Source: Campylobacter vulpis
GTDB taxonomy: Bacteria; Campylobacterota; Campylobacteria; Campylobacterales; Campylobacteraceae
Reading direction: 5' to 3'
DNA length: 64,000 bases
NCBI RefSeq assembly: GCF_014217995.1
Contig: NZ_CP041617.1
Location: 248,001 to 312,000 of the forward strand
In this document: positions 45,943 to 56,757 of the stretch, one piece after another
Layout of the letters: each line of letters starts with the position of its first letter
How positions within the stretch are numbered: position 1 is the first letter of the stretch
Translations under genes and position numbers: made by a program
The notes under the pieces: generated by a model
Database searches by the model: none
What the model saw: only the letters and a program-made list of their open reading frames with translations
What the model was told of the DNA's origin: nothing

Positions 45943-46719
45943 TTACAAAAGAGCTTTTTCATCTTGAGCTAAAATGCTTAAAGTATCCTTTAAATAGGCT
46001 CTTGCTTTTATGCTGACTATACAAGCATTTGCAAAGCTTTCACGCCTAAAATTATGATTTGCTTTTAAAATATCAACTTGTTTTGGCACAGAAAAAATAC
46101 TTTTTTCTTGCTTTAAATCTCTTACATAAAATTGTATGCTTTTCTCACGCACCAAGCCCCTTTCATCGATGATTTTCCCGCTAAATTCTTTATAATAGCG
46201 GTAACTTACCCTTGCTCTTTCTTCAATAAAATGCGTAAAGGTATAACCCACTTTATCTGTGCCTAAAAGCACGATTTTGCCACCCTTTTTAGCCAAGATG
46301 TCATAAACGCAGTTTTCACTAAAGCAAGTAGGCGTTGGGCTTAAAAAATCCCTCTTATCTTTCCCCCAAATTGCAAAAGAATAAATAGGGTCATCACTGC
46401 GTAAAACCCCCTCTTGCAATCTAAAAAACTCTGTCAAAACGCCCATAGTGCTTTTGTGATTTTTTTTATCAAAATCCCTGCCCTTGCAAAAATCATAAGT
46501 GAAAGTCGGCATAATGAGTGTGCCATTTTCCCCTAAAAGTTCTTTAAAAACTTCTAGCAAAATGCCCAAAAATTCCTCACGCCCCACCAAAGCTATGCCT
46601 AAATTAAAAAGCTCTGTATGCACACAAATGCACTCCCCACGCTCTATGCCTACACTCTTTAGTGCTTCGTAAAAATCTTTTTTGCTATAAATTTTATCTT
46701 TAGCTTGTAAAAAATTCAC
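45943..46719 (-). CDS. AAC(3)-family N-acetyltransferase (Cj1296/1297-like)
   Basis: 258 residues. The family block GENGTLIMPTFTYDF is near residue 90, and HTELFNLGI near 34. Members transfer acyl from CoA to amino groups; the resistance enzymes are only one branch. In C. jejuni a similar gene sits at the same place in the flagellin glycan locus. GTG start at 46719 forms GTGA with the preceding stop, coupling it to the DUF4910-type gene. Confidence 0.85.
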   Translation of the reverse strand: MNFLQAKDKIYSKKDFYEALKSVGIERGECICVHTELFNLGIALVGREEFLGILLEVFKELLGENGTLIMPTFTYDFCKGRDFDKKNHKSTMGVLTEFFRLQEGVLRSDDPIYSFAIWGKDKRDFLSPTPTCFSENCVYDILAKKGGKIVLLGTDKVGYTFTHFIEERARVSYRYYKEFSGKIIDERGLVREKSIQFYVRDLKQEKSIFSVPKQVDILKANHNFRRESFANACIVSIKARAYLKDTLSILAQDEKALL

Positions 46720-48062
46720 AGCTTTATCCTTTTGATTAAATTATATTTTAGTAAATCCTTAATGATGTTTTCTAGCTCATAGCCTTGTAAATTCATCATC
46801 TGTGCGATGTCCAAAACATCATTTTCGCCATCACAAAGGGCTAAAAAGGTGGAAATTTGTGGAGGCTGATTGCGTAAATTAAGCGTTGGATAAAGCCCTC
46901 TTTTACCCAAATTTGGCTCACAAAAAACGGCACTTTTGTAAGTAGCGTTATTTTCTAAATTTAAAATCATCTCCTCCATAGCCTCTAAAGCCCCACCCAA
47001 ACCTTTAGGCGTGATGAGGCTTAAATCATCTAAGCTCGTATGATACTCCTTAAAGTCTCCAAAACGCGTCCTACACACGCAAACCACAGGTAAATTCACT
47101 AAAGCACTACAATACTGCCTCTCATCACTGCCGCGGTATAAAAAGCTAAATTCCTTAAAATTTTTCTTGTTTTTAAGGGTATGAAAGGCGACTTTATCGC
47201 TTAAAGTATTAGCTTTTGGGCTGTGAATTAGTGAATAATTTTTTTCATCGCCTACACAGCTTAGAACAAAACCTGCCCGGACTCTTTTTTGTAAATGCTT
47301 TAAATGCTTTGATAAATAGGCTATGCTTCCTATGGTTTCAGGCACGAAAACAAAGCGATAATTGTATTTGCGAGTGTTTAGCGTGTGAAGCCATTTTGCT
47401 AAAAAGATAGCTACGCAAGGACCGCTTAATTCATTATTTGCCATAGAAGGGTGGCAAAGATAGGTTGAGATGAGAATTTCATCTTTTAAGCCCGTGGTGC
47501 TTGGTATCACAAGATCTGCATAATTTAAAACACCCTTTTCATCGTGTTTAGAGTCTATAAAAACGCGGTATTTTCCCTTACTAAGCTTTAATCTTTGATG
47601 ATGAGTTAGGCAAAAGCCCCAACGCCTTTTATAATAACTCGTTACATAAGGGATAGCATTTGGCAGCTCTTTTAAGGAATAAAGATGTTTATCAAGCTCT
47701 TCAAAATCTAACTCGGTATTTATGGGGGTGGAGTAATTTAAAAGATGAAGATTATGCTTTTTAAAATCACAAATTTTTTCATTTTGTGGCGTGATGATAT
47801 AAGCGTCTTTTACACTCCACTCAGGCGGGATAGTCCAGTCAAAAACTTTACTTCCAGAGGCTAGGGCGTGAATTTGAAATGGGCTTACCCCCCCCCCCCG
47901 TGTTTCATACTCTGCTTTTAAAATTTCAAGACTAGCCCTAAAACCCTCACCTGTGATAGAACGGCATATTGGAAAAAGTCTTGTAGCTAAGGCATAAAGA
48001 GCGTTCGAAGTTTTTGAAAAGGAGGCAGAGCGAAAATCTAAACTATCCACAATATCCCCCAT
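46716..48062 (-). CDS. DUF4910/DUF2172 aminopeptidase-like protein (Cj1295-like), in frame across a G12 tract
   Basis: 448 residues from ATG 48062; the frame is also open to TTG 48077. The metallopeptidase-like core has STYLCHPSMANNELSGPCVA, PETIGSIAYLS, YRGSDERQYCSAL and EYHTSLDDLS, which supply the His, Glu and Asp expected for a zinc site. A winged-helix-like domain ends the protein (about 385-448). From memory, Cj1295 is needed for dimethylglyceric-acid-substituted pseudaminic acid on flagellin. The G12 tract (47888-47899) encodes Gly56-58 in ETRGGGVSPF and is in frame. It overlaps pseC by 20 bases. Confidence 0.85.
   Translation of the reverse strand: MGDIVDSLDFRSASFSKTSNALYALATRLFPICRSITGEGFRASLEILKAEYETRGGGVSPFQIHALASGSKVFDWTIPPEWSVKDAYIITPQNEKICDFKKHNLHLLNYSTPINTELDFEELDKHLYSLKELPNAIPYVTSYYKRRWGFCLTHHQRLKLSKGKYRVFIDSKHDEKGVLNYADLVIPSTTGLKDEILISTYLCHPSMANNELSGPCVAIFLAKWLHTLNTRKYNYRFVFVPETIGSIAYLSKHLKHLQKRVRAGFVLSCVGDEKNYSLIHSPKANTLSDKVAFHTLKNKKNFKEFSFLYRGSDERQYCSALVNLPVVCVCRTRFGDFKEYHTSLDDLSLITPKGLGGALEAMEEMILNLENNATYKSAVFCEPNLGKRGLYPTLNLRNQPPQISTFLALCDGENDVLDIAQMMNLQGYELENIIKDLLKYNLIKRIKL
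47888..47899 (-). repeat. Poly-G tract (12) in the Cj1295-like gene
   Basis: C12 on the plus strand. Coding-strand flanks are GAAACAC before and TAAGCCC after. In frame at this length (ON). Confidence 0.95.
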
Positions 48063-49166
48063 TTTCAAGCACTTCAAAAAGGCTTTCTTTGACGAATTTT
48101 GCTTGTTCTAAACTCATTTCTTGATGACAAGGTATGCTAAGCTCGGCTTTATAAAAATTATCCGCATTTTCAAGGCGTAAATTTCCAAGCTCTTTTTTAT
48201 AAAAACTAAATTCATAAGTAGGTTTATAATGCACTTGAACGCCTATTTCACGCTTTAAAAGTGCTTTAAAAATCTCTTCTTTTTGACACCAAAACTCAGG
48301 GTATAAAAGTATAGGATAAAGATGTCTTGAGCTTTTTTTATGCGGAGGGATTTTAAGCGTGGAAAAATAGGGATTTTTCTCAAATTCCTTATCGTAAAAA
48401 CTAGCGATTTTCTCCCTTTTTTCTAAATTCATATCAAGTTTTGCAAGTTGATTAATCCCTAAAGCGCAAGCGACATCACTCAGGCGATAATTAAAGCCAA
48501 GCTCGAAACTATCGCTATCCCACAGCCTTTTTTTTACAATGCTATGACTTCTTAGCCTTTTAATATGTTCAATTAAGCCCTCATCATCACTTACCACTGC
48601 CCCGCCCTCAAAGGTTGTAATGGGCTTTACAGGGTGAAAGGAAAACGCGCTCAAAGTTGCGAAAGAGCCGACTTTTTTACCGCGAAATTCCGCCCCTAAG
48701 GCGTGAGAAGCGTCATCAAGCAAGGGGAGTTTAAATTCTTCACAAAGTGCGGAAATTTCATCTATCTCTACACTTTGCCCCGCAAAATCCACCACCGCCA
48801 CAGCAGCGATATTTTGACTTCCTTTTTCAAGTCTAGTTCTTAGTTTTTTAGCGTCAATATTGCCGTCCGTGCCTATGTCGATGAATTCCACCTTAGCTCC
48901 TGCCATTAAAGCGGCATTTGAAGTGGCGATGAAAGTAAGAGGCGTGGTTAAGATGGTTTTGCCCTTAACATTTAAAGCAAGATAGGCTAAATGAAGAGCC
49001 GAAGTAGCGGAATTTACTACACAAGCGGCTTTTACGCCTACATATTTTGCTAAGGCGTTTTCAAATTCCTCTACCTTAGCCCCGCAGGTTAAAAAGTCTT
49101 CTTTTAAGGCTCTTACAACGACTTCAATGTCATCTTGGGTAATGTTTTGATGAGAATAAGATAGCA

Positions 49167-49167
<1 letters not shown>
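48043..49167 (-). CDS. pseC: UDP-4-amino-sugar transaminase of pseudaminic acid synthesis
   Basis: PLP enzyme that aminates the 4-keto sugar made by PseB. 374 residues, DegT/DnrJ/EryC1 fold. Residues 1-15 are typical (SYSHQNITQDDIEVV). DDASHALGAEFRGKKVG binds the cofactor, and Lys181 in FSFHPVKPITTFEGGAV forms the Schiff base. The start overlaps the pseB stop by one base (TAATG). Confidence 0.95.
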
Positions 49168-50174
<1,007 letters not shown>

Positions 50175-50200
50175 TCATTAATAATGTTTCACAAAACACA

Positions 50201-50214
50201 GCAAAAAGCGTTCC
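50201..50214 (-). promoter_or_regulatory. Sigma-54 (RpoN) promoter of pseB
   Basis: On the minus strand CTGGAACGCTTTTTGCTG: GG and GC are separated by exactly 10 bases (GG -24, GC -12), and the surrounding bases match the Campylobacter GGAA-N-TTGCT consensus. The pseB ATG is 36 bases further on. Confidence 0.82.
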
Positions 50215-50279
50215 AGCTTGTATTTTTAAATTTGTTTATAAATTTGCGTTAGAATTTATTTATTTGTTAAGGAAAGATG

Positions 50280-50723
50280 ATGAAGGTATTACTTATAAAA
50301 GATGTTAAAAGTTTAGGTAAGGCAGGGGAAGTTAAAGAAGTCAAGGACGGCTATGGGCAGAATTTTCTCATCGCTAAAGGTTTTGCTAAAGCCGCTACAA
50401 CAGAAGTTTTAAGAAAATATGAAAGTGATAAGAAAAAAGAAGCGGAAAATTTGCGTTTTGAACTTGCAAATTTAGAAAAGCTTAAAAATGAGCTTTCTAA
50501 AATCACGCTTGAAATTTCAAAACCTGTGGGAGCAAATGGGTCCTTATTTGGCGGGGTTACGAAAGAGGATATCGCTCTTGCTTTAAAAGAGCAAAAAAAC
50601 ATAGAGCTAGATAAAAAAAGCCTAGAATGTGAAACGATAAAAACACTTGGAATTCACAACATAAGCGTAAAGCTTGGACACGCTATCCACGCGGAATTTA
50701 AGATTGAAGTAAAGGCGGAGTAA
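50280..50723 (+). CDS. rplI: Ribosomal protein bL9
   Basis: 147 residues from the second ATG (50280), which is better spaced from AAGGA at 50269-50273 than the ATG at 50277. The N-terminal domain [20 protein letters not shown] and the [13 protein letters not shown] block are diagnostic, followed by the long connecting helix and C-terminal domain. The stop overlaps the hslV start. Confidence 0.96.
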   Translation: MKVLLIKDVKSLGKAGEVKEVKDGYGQNFLIAKGFAKAATTEVLRKYESDKKKEAENLRFELANLEKLKNELSKITLEISKPVGANGSLFGGVTKEDIALALKEQKNIELDKKSLECETIKTLGIHNISVKLGHAIHAEFKIEVKAE

Positions 50724-51268
50724 TGTTTCACGCTACAACGATATTAGCTTATAAGGGTAAAAATAAATCCGTCATCGGCGGCGATGGGCAAGTAAGTCTT
50801 GGAAATACCATAATGAAAGGCAATGCCGTCAAAATCCGCAAATTAAACAATGGCAAGGTTTTAGCAGGTTTTGCAGGTAGCACGGCGGACGCCTTTAATC
50901 TCTTTGATATGTTTGAAAATTTGCTCCAAAGCTCTAAGGGCGACTTGCTTAAAGCGGCGATTGATTTTTCTAAAGAATGGCGTAAGGATAAGTATTTAAG
51001 AAAGCTTGAGGCTATGATGCTCGTGCTTGATAGAAAGCACATTTTTTTACTTTCTGGCACGGGTGATGTGCTTGAGCCTGAGGACAATCAAATCGCAGCC
51101 ATAGGAAGTGGGGGAAATTACGCACTTTCAGCGGCAAGGGCTTTAAAAAAGCACGCACAAAATTTAGACGAAGAAGAACTTGTCAAATCAAGCTTGCAAA
51201 TCGCAGGGGAAATTTGCGTTTATACGAACACTAACATTAAAACTTATGTAATCGAGGATGAAAAATGA
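50723..51268 (+). CDS. hslV: HslV (ClpQ) protease subunit
   Basis: Peptidase ring of the HslUV protease. 181 residues. The sequence begins [20 protein letters not shown]; the N-terminal Thr of TTILAY is the catalytic residue, so the propeptide is MFHA. The block [20 protein letters not shown] is diagnostic. Overlaps hslU by 4 bases. Confidence 0.96.
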   Translation: MFHATTILAYKGKNKSVIGGDGQVSLGNTIMKGNAVKIRKLNNGKVLAGFAGSTADAFNLFDMFENLLQSSKGDLLKAAIDFSKEWRKDKYLRKLEAMMLVLDRKHIFLLSGTGDVLEPEDNQIAAIGSGGNYALSAARALKKHAQNLDEEELVKSSLQIAGEICVYTNTNIKTYVIEDEK

Positions 51269-52584
51269 ATTTAACTCCAAAAGAAATTGTTAAATTTTTA
51301 GATGATTATGTCATAGGGCAGAAAAAGGCGAAAAAAATCATCGCCATAGCCCTAAGAAACCGCTACCGCAGAATGAAACTTAGTCCCGAACTTCAAGATG
51401 ACATTATGCCTAAAAATATTTTGATGATAGGCTCAACAGGCGTTGGTAAAACAGAGATTGCGAGGCGTTTGGCTAAGATGATGGGCTTTCCTTTCATAAA
51501 AATCGAAGCGAGTAAATATACAGAAGTAGGCTTTGTGGGGCGTGATGTCGAAAGTATGGTAAGAGACTTAGCAAATGCGGCTTTAAATTTAGTCAAAAAC
51601 GAGCAAAGAGAAAAAAATCAAGATAAAATCGAAGCTTACATCGAGGATAAAATTTTAGAAAAGCTTTTGCCACCTCTTCCTAAAGGCGTGAGTGAGGAAA
51701 AACAAGAAGAATATCAAAAAAGCCTTGAAAAAATGCGAACAAAGCTTAAAAATGGCGACTTAGATGAGAGTGTGATTGAGCTTGAAATTTCGCAAAATAT
51801 GTTCGATACTAATCCTAATCTCCCCCCTGAAATGAGTGCAATGCAAGATATGGTAAAAGTCATAGGCGTGGGCAGTAAAAGAGTGAAAAAAGAGATGAAA
51901 ATCAAAGACGCTAAAAACACTCTTAAAAGCGAGGCGAGTGATAAAATTTTAGATACAGAAAACATCAAAAGCGAGGCTTTAAGGCGTGTGGAAAATGAGG
52001 GGATAATCTTCATCGATGAGATAGATAAAATCGCCGTTTCAAGCGGAAATTCTAACCGCCAAGACCCTAGCAAAGAGGGCGTTCAAAGAGACCTACTTCC
52101 CATAGTAGAAGGCTCAAGCGTGCAAACTAAGCTAGGAATTGTAAAAACCGATCATATTCTTTTCATCGCGGCGGGGGCTTTTCATCTTAGTAAGCCAAGT
52201 GATTTAATCCCAGAACTTCAAGGGCGTTTTCCTTTAAGAGTGGAGCTTGATAGCCTTGATGATGAGGCTTTATATGCCATTTTAACCCGTCCTAAAAACT
52301 CCCTTTTAAAGCAATATGTAGAGCTTTTAAAAACAGAAAATTTAAGCCTAGAATTCGAGGACGAGGCTATAAAGCAAATCGCTAAAATAGCTTCAAGAGC
52401 CAATGAAGAAATGCAAGATATAGGCGCTAGAAGACTGCATACGGTGATAGAAAAATTACTTGAGGATTTAAGTTTTGAGGCTGATGAGTATGCGGGTAAA
52501 AGCTTCGTTGTGGATAAAAAGATGGTTGAAGAAAAATTAAGCTCTATTGTAGAAAATAAAGATTTAGCGAGGTATATTTTGTGA
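51265..52584 (+). CDS. hslU: HslU (ClpY) ATPase subunit
   Basis: AAA+ unfoldase that feeds HslV. 439 residues. The Walker A is [17 protein letters not shown] (about residue 58) and the Walker [14 protein letters not shown] (about 250). An I domain follows, and ends with LARYIL, like the C-terminal tail that docks into HslV. Overlaps the era start by 4 bases. Confidence 0.97.
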   Translation: MNLTPKEIVKFLDDYVIGQKKAKKIIAIALRNRYRRMKLSPELQDDIMPKNILMIGSTGVGKTEIARRLAKMMGFPFIKIEASKYTEVGFVGRDVESMVRDLANAALNLVKNEQREKNQDKIEAYIEDKILEKLLPPLPKGVSEEKQEEYQKSLEKMRTKLKNGDLDESVIELEISQNMFDTNPNLPPEMSAMQDMVKVIGVGSKRVKKEMKIKDAKNTLKSEASDKILDTENIKSEALRRVENEGIIFIDEIDKIAVSSGNSNRQDPSKEGVQRDLLPIVEGSSVQTKLGIVKTDHILFIAAGAFHLSKPSDLIPELQGRFPLRVELDSLDDEALYAILTRPKNSLLKQYVELLKTENLSLEFEDEAIKQIAKIASRANEEMQDIGARRLHTVIEKLLEDLSFEADEYAGKSFVVDKKMVEEKLSSIVENKDLARYIL

Positions 52585-53456
52585 AAAGCGGCTTCATAAG
52601 CCTTATAGGTCGCACAAATGCAGGTAAAAGCACACTGATTAATTCCTTACTTGAGGAAAAAATCGCCCTTGTTTCTCACAAACAAAACGCTACAAGACGC
52701 AAAATCAAAGCCATAGTGATGCAAGATGATAATCAACTCATCTTCATCGACACGCCCGGACTTCACGAAAGCAAGGCTTCTTTCAATCAGCTTTTAATCC
52801 AAAGTGCGTTAAAGGCTATGAAAGATTGTGATGTGATTGTTTTTGTGGCGAGTGTTTTTGATGAAGTGAGTGATTATGAAAAATTCCTCACTTTAAAGCC
52901 GCAAATTCCACACCTTGTCGTGCTAAATAAGGTCGATTTAGCTAAAAATGAAGAAGTGCTTCAAAAATTAAGCGAGTATGCGAAATTTAGCGGAGATTTT
53001 CAGGCTATTGTGCCTTATTCTGCTAGGCAAAAAAGCTATAAAAAAGCCCTTTTAGATGCTATTGTGAAATTACTCCCTAAGCACGAGCATTTTTACGACC
53101 CTGCCTTTCTTACGCCAAGTAGTCAAAAGGAGCTTTTTAGAGACTTTATTTTGGAAAGTTTGTATGAAAATTTAAGCGAGGAACTGCCTTATTGTAGTGA
53201 GGTTTTAGCGCAAAGCGTTAAAGAAAAATCAAATCTTTTCGTTATCCACGCACAAATTATCACCGACACAAATTCTCACAAAGCAATGATAATAGGAAAA
53301 GAGGGAGCGACTCTTAGAAGAATAGGGCAAAAAGCAAGAATTAAAATAGAAAATTTAACGCAAAAAAAGGTTCTTTTAAAACTCTTTGTTGTGGTAAAAA
53401 AGGCTTGGCAAAAAGATGAAAAATTTGCTAAACAAATGCTAGGTTATGAAGAGTAA
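52581..53456 (+). CDS. era: GTPase Era
   Basis: 16S rRNA-binding GTPase for 30S maturation. 291 residues. G1 is [16 protein letters not shown]3 DTPGLHES, G4 [10 protein letters not shown]. The C-terminal KH domain has [23 protein letters not shown] start overlaps the hslU stop. Confidence 0.97.
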   Translation: MKSGFISLIGRTNAGKSTLINSLLEEKIALVSHKQNATRRKIKAIVMQDDNQLIFIDTPGLHESKASFNQLLIQSALKAMKDCDVIVFVASVFDEVSDYEKFLTLKPQIPHLVVLNKVDLAKNEEVLQKLSEYAKFSGDFQAIVPYSARQKSYKKALLDAIVKLLPKHEHFYDPAFLTPSSQKELFRDFILESLYENLSEELPYCSEVLAQSVKEKSNLFVIHAQIITDTNSHKAMIIGKEGATLRRIGQKARIKIENLTQKKVLLKLFVVVKKAWQKDEKFAKQMLGYEE

Positions 53457-54546
53457 AAAGTGTGAATTTATAAGCTTTGACAAGCTTTTTTATGTAAAGA
53501 AAAGTGCGTTTTTAGAAAATGATGTGCTGTTTGAAGATGTCATTAAAGAACTGCATTTAAATCACGCTTTTGAGTATCAAATGAGCGTTTTTAAAGAAGG
53601 AGAAAACGCTCACATTTTCTTAACGCATATTAAAAATTTAGAGCAAAAGGAAAGTGCTTATCCGCAACCCCTTATTTTTACTGCCTTGTTTCCAAAATTT
53701 ATCAAAGCGAAAAAATTTTGTGTTGTATTTTTTGAAGAGAATTTTAGTTTTATTAGTTTTTTTGAAAATGGGCGTTTTGTGGGACTTAGGAATTTGCCAC
53801 AATTTAGCCTAAAAGATTTAAGCTTAAAAAATAAGAAAGAAGAGTTTTTTCAAAACTATGGAATTTTAGAGTTTCTGGGGCAAAATGACTTGATAATAAG
53901 CGTTAATGATAAATTTGCTTTTGGTGTATGGCTTAGTCGGTATTATAAACATTTAAGCGTAGAGAGTTTTTTTAAAGAAGATTCGCAAAAAACACTTTGC
54001 TCTCTTTGTCATTTTTCTGATGAGACGAATTTTATTAAAAAAAATGAATTGAATTTAAAGCCTTTTATTTTAACTTTATTATTATTTTTATTTTGTTTTT
54101 TTGGGACTTTGGGAGTATTGTTTTTAAAGGATTATCCTCAATATGCACAAAATAAAATTGCTCGACAAAATAATGAAAATTTACAAGCGGATTTAAAAAA
54201 ACTTGATGAAGAAATTGTAATTTTAGAGGGAAAGTTAAAGGATTTAAACCAAACGCACCAAAATAACGCTCTTTTATTAAGACAAAATGAAGAGCTTTTG
54301 CAAATTTTAAATACGCATTTTGAACAAAATAAAACAAAAAGTAGCGAACTTTACGAAATTTTTAGCTTTCTTAATCAAAATGGGCTTAGAATTTCTTTTT
54401 TAAAGCTAATGAAAGGCAAGATTCAATTCATTTTTAATAGTGAAAATGATTATATAAAAGCTTTGGAAAAGATAGAAAAGCATAATAAGTTTGAAATCAT
54501 TAATTCAAATTCCAAAGAACTCATTTTGGAATTAAAAAATGAGTAA
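53446..54546 (+). CDS. Single-span membrane protein resembling PilM/PilN fusions (Cj0660-like)
   Basis: 366 residues. A soluble N-terminal part (about 1-195) is followed by one membrane span (about 206-228), a coiled coil (about 235-290) and a small C-terminal domain. This is the PilN/GspL layout, with the N-terminal part in the place of a degenerate PilM-like domain. It overlaps era by 11 bases and the next gene by 8. The pair with the following PilO-like gene suggests an inner-membrane platform, but no pilus genes are next to them. By inference only. Confidence 0.6.
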   Translation: MKSKKCEFISFDKLFYVKKSAFLENDVLFEDVIKELHLNHAFEYQMSVFKEGENAHIFLTHIKNLEQKESAYPQPLIFTALFPKFIKAKKFCVVFFEENFSFISFFENGRFVGLRNLPQFSLKDLSLKNKKEEFFQNYGILEFLGQNDLIISVNDKFAFGVWLSRYYKHLSVESFFKEDSQKTLCSLCHFSDETNFIKKNELNLKPFILTLLLFLFCFFGTLGVLFLKDYPQYAQNKIARQNNENLQADLKKLDEEIVILEGKLKDLNQTHQNNALLLRQNEELLQILNTHFEQNKTKSSELYEIFSFLNQNGLRISFLKLMKGKIQFIFNSENDYIKALEKIEKHNKFEIINSNSKELILELKNE

Positions 54547-55093
54547 TTTTGTAGCATTTTTGGAAAATTTAAATTTAAGAGAAAAGATACTTTTTGCCCT
54601 TTTATTAGGCTTTTTGGGCATATTTTTGGCTTTTAAATTTTATGAGAGTTTTTCTGGGCGATTTTTGGAAGAAATTATAGGCTTAAGCGGTGAGACTTTA
54701 TTAGAAAAAAAAGTGCAAATCAATCATTTAGAAAATGTCGAAAAAAACTTTAAAATAGAGATTAAAGAACAAAATTTAAGGTTTGAAGATAATCGTCAAA
54801 AAATTGCATTTTTTAGTAAAAATTATGGAGATTATTTGGATTTTATAGAATTGTTAAGCAGAAAGCATCATTTATTGATTGACCATTTGCAAAATTCTCA
54901 CAAAGACGAAAAATTATTGCAAAAATACCTTTTAAATTTGGAATTAAGTGGAGAATTTTCTAAACTTTTATTATTTATCTATGAACTTGAGAATTCAAAT
55001 TTTGCCTTTAAATTTGAGAGTATAGAATTCCATAATACAAAAGTTTTAAGTTTAAGTCTTCATTTAAATTTAATATTAATAACCTTAAAATAA
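54539..55093 (+). CDS. PilO-like single-span membrane protein (Cj0659-like)
   Basis: 184 residues: one N-terminal membrane span (about 17-36), then a coiled-coil region (about 55-90), then a small alpha/beta domain. This is the shape of PilO/GspM subunits. It overlaps the preceding gene by 8 bases, so the two products probably pair. No motif proves the function. Confidence 0.58.
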   Translation: MSNFVAFLENLNLREKILFALLLGFLGIFLAFKFYESFSGRFLEEIIGLSGETLLEKKVQINHLENVEKNFKIEIKEQNLRFEDNRQKIAFFSKNYGDYLDFIELLSRKHHLLIDHLQNSHKDEKLLQKYLLNLELSGEFSKLLLFIYELENSNFAFKFESIEFHNTKVLSLSLHLNLILITLK

Positions 55094-55160
55094 ATATGTA
55101 AAATCGTAACAATTTAAAATAATTTCATATAAAATATTACCAAAAGATACAATTTTTTAT

Positions 55161-55166
55161 TATAAT
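55161..55166 (+). promoter_or_regulatory. -10 element of the peptide transporter gene
   Basis: TTTTTTATTATAATC with TATAAT at 55161-55166, then AAAGGA at 55185-55190 and the ATG at 55197. Confidence 0.6.
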
Positions 55167-55196
55167 CAAAACAATTCACAAAGTAAAGGAACTTTT

Positions 55197-56744
55197 ATGC
55201 AGCAAGAAATACAAAAAATTAATAAAGCATTTTTAGGACACCCTAAGCCTTTGTTTGCTTTGTCGGCGACTGAGCTTTGGGAGCGATTTTCTTTTTATGG
55301 AATTCGTCCTTTGCTTGTGCTTTTTATGACAGCGACCCTGCTTAGTGGCGGGCTTGGTATGAGTAAGGAGGAGGCTGCGGCTATTGCTGGGATTTTTGGC
55401 GGTTGTATCTATTTGGCGGCTTTACCCGGAGGCTGGATAGCGGATAATTATTTGGGGCAAAAAAGAGCTGTTTTTATAGGCTGTGTGGTTATTGCTTTAG
55501 GACATTTAAGCATAGGACTTTCCTACTTTAATACGGCTTTATTTTTTGTGGGCTTAGGACTTATCGTCATAGGCACAGGGCTTTTTAAAACTTGCTCTTC
55601 GGTTATGGTAGGTATGATGTATGATAAAAAAGATCCTAGACGCGATTCTGGTTTTACTATTTTTTATATGGGGATTAATATCGGCGGTTTTGTGGCTCCT
55701 TTGGTAACAGGCTTTTTGCAAACGCAGTATGGTTGGCATTTAGGCTTTGGTGCAGGGGGCATTGGTATGCTTATTGCACTTTTGATTTTTGCTTTTAAGG
55801 CTGTGCCTGACTTTAAAGAATTTGATGAAAAAGTCGGTATGGACGAGGCTTGGGATAAAGCGACTAAATATAATAAAAATGCTCCTTATTTTATCGCAGT
55901 GTTTTTCATCGCTCTTGTGGGAGTAGTTGTTTTGAGTATGAGTGGAGTGATTAATCTTAATCCTGTCGCCATTGCAAAAAGTATGACTATGGTAATTTTA
56001 TGGTGTGCGGGTTTTTATTTTCTTTATTTATTTTTTCTTTCATCTTTGACTAAAGATGAAAAGAAAAACCTAATTCTTTTTGTTGTGTTATTTTTTGCGG
56101 CGGCTGTGTTTTGGTCAGTTTTTGAGCAGCAATACACAACTTACAATTTTTTTGCCGATAAACTCACTGATAAAATGGTTCTAGGCTATGAAATTCCAAC
56201 CGTGTGGTTTCAATCTATCAACTCTCTTTTTATCATTTTATTAGCGCCTGTGGTTGGGGGCATTTGGGTCTTTTTGGCGAAAAGAAATTATGAGCTTTCT
56301 TCTTTAACTAAATTTTCTTTAGGTTTAATCGGTGCTGGAGTGGGCTTTTTAATTATGGCTTTTGCGGCAGGTAGTATCATTTCAAATAATGGCGGTGTAG
56401 AAAATGCTGCAAATGCTGTGGCTAATGGGAATGCAATTTTGGCTTCTCCTTGGTGGATTGTGGCTAGCTTTTTATTTTTAACGCTTGGTGAGCTTTGTCT
56501 TTCTCCTGTGGGCTTGTCCATTATGACTAAGATTGCTCCGGGTGCTATTAAATCTCAAGTTATGGGACTTTGGTTTGTAAGTATTTCTGTGGGCAATGTC
56601 TTAGCTGGGCTTATAGGTGGGCACGCTAATGAAGACAATTTAGCCACTTTGCCTGATTTATTTTATCAATGTGTATGGATTTTATTTGCTGTGGCTGTGG
56701 TGCTTTTAGTTTTTAAAAATTTTGTGAAAAAGTTAGAAAATTGA
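55197..56744 (+). CDS. POT-family proton-dependent di/tripeptide transporter
   Basis: 515 residues, about 14 membrane spans. ATELWERFSFYGIRPLLVLF holds the ExxERF motif that couples proton binding. FYMGINIGGFVAPLVTGFL is the PTR2 family signature. GELCLSPVGLSIMTKIAPG is near the C-terminal end. It supplies peptides to a bacterium that lives on amino acids; the next gene encodes a peptidase that fits this use. Confidence 0.93.
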   Translation: MQQEIQKINKAFLGHPKPLFALSATELWERFSFYGIRPLLVLFMTATLLSGGLGMSKEEAAAIAGIFGGCIYLAALPGGWIADNYLGQKRAVFIGCVVIALGHLSIGLSYFNTALFFVGLGLIVIGTGLFKTCSSVMVGMMYDKKDPRRDSGFTIFYMGINIGGFVAPLVTGFLQTQYGWHLGFGAGGIGMLIALLIFAFKAVPDFKEFDEKVGMDEAWDKATKYNKNAPYFIAVFFIALVGVVVLSMSGVINLNPVAIAKSMTMVILWCAGFYFLYLFFLSSLTKDEKKNLILFVVLFFAAAVFWSVFEQQYTTYNFFADKLTDKMVLGYEIPTVWFQSINSLFIILLAPVVGGIWVFLAKRNYELSSLTKFSLGLIGAGVGFLIMAFAAGSIISNNGGVENAANAVANGNAILASPWWIVASFLFLTLGELCLSPVGLSIMTKIAPGAIKSQVMGLWFVSISVGNVLAGLIGGHANEDNLATLPDLFYQCVWILFAVAVVLLVFKNFVKKLEN

Positions 56745-56757
56745 TTTGGAAAAAGTG

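Noticed and set aside
45930-45950. ATGCTT/AAGCAT palindrome between convergent genes as a terminator
   Set aside because: Very short stem, AT-rich, almost no loop, no T-run; not supported.
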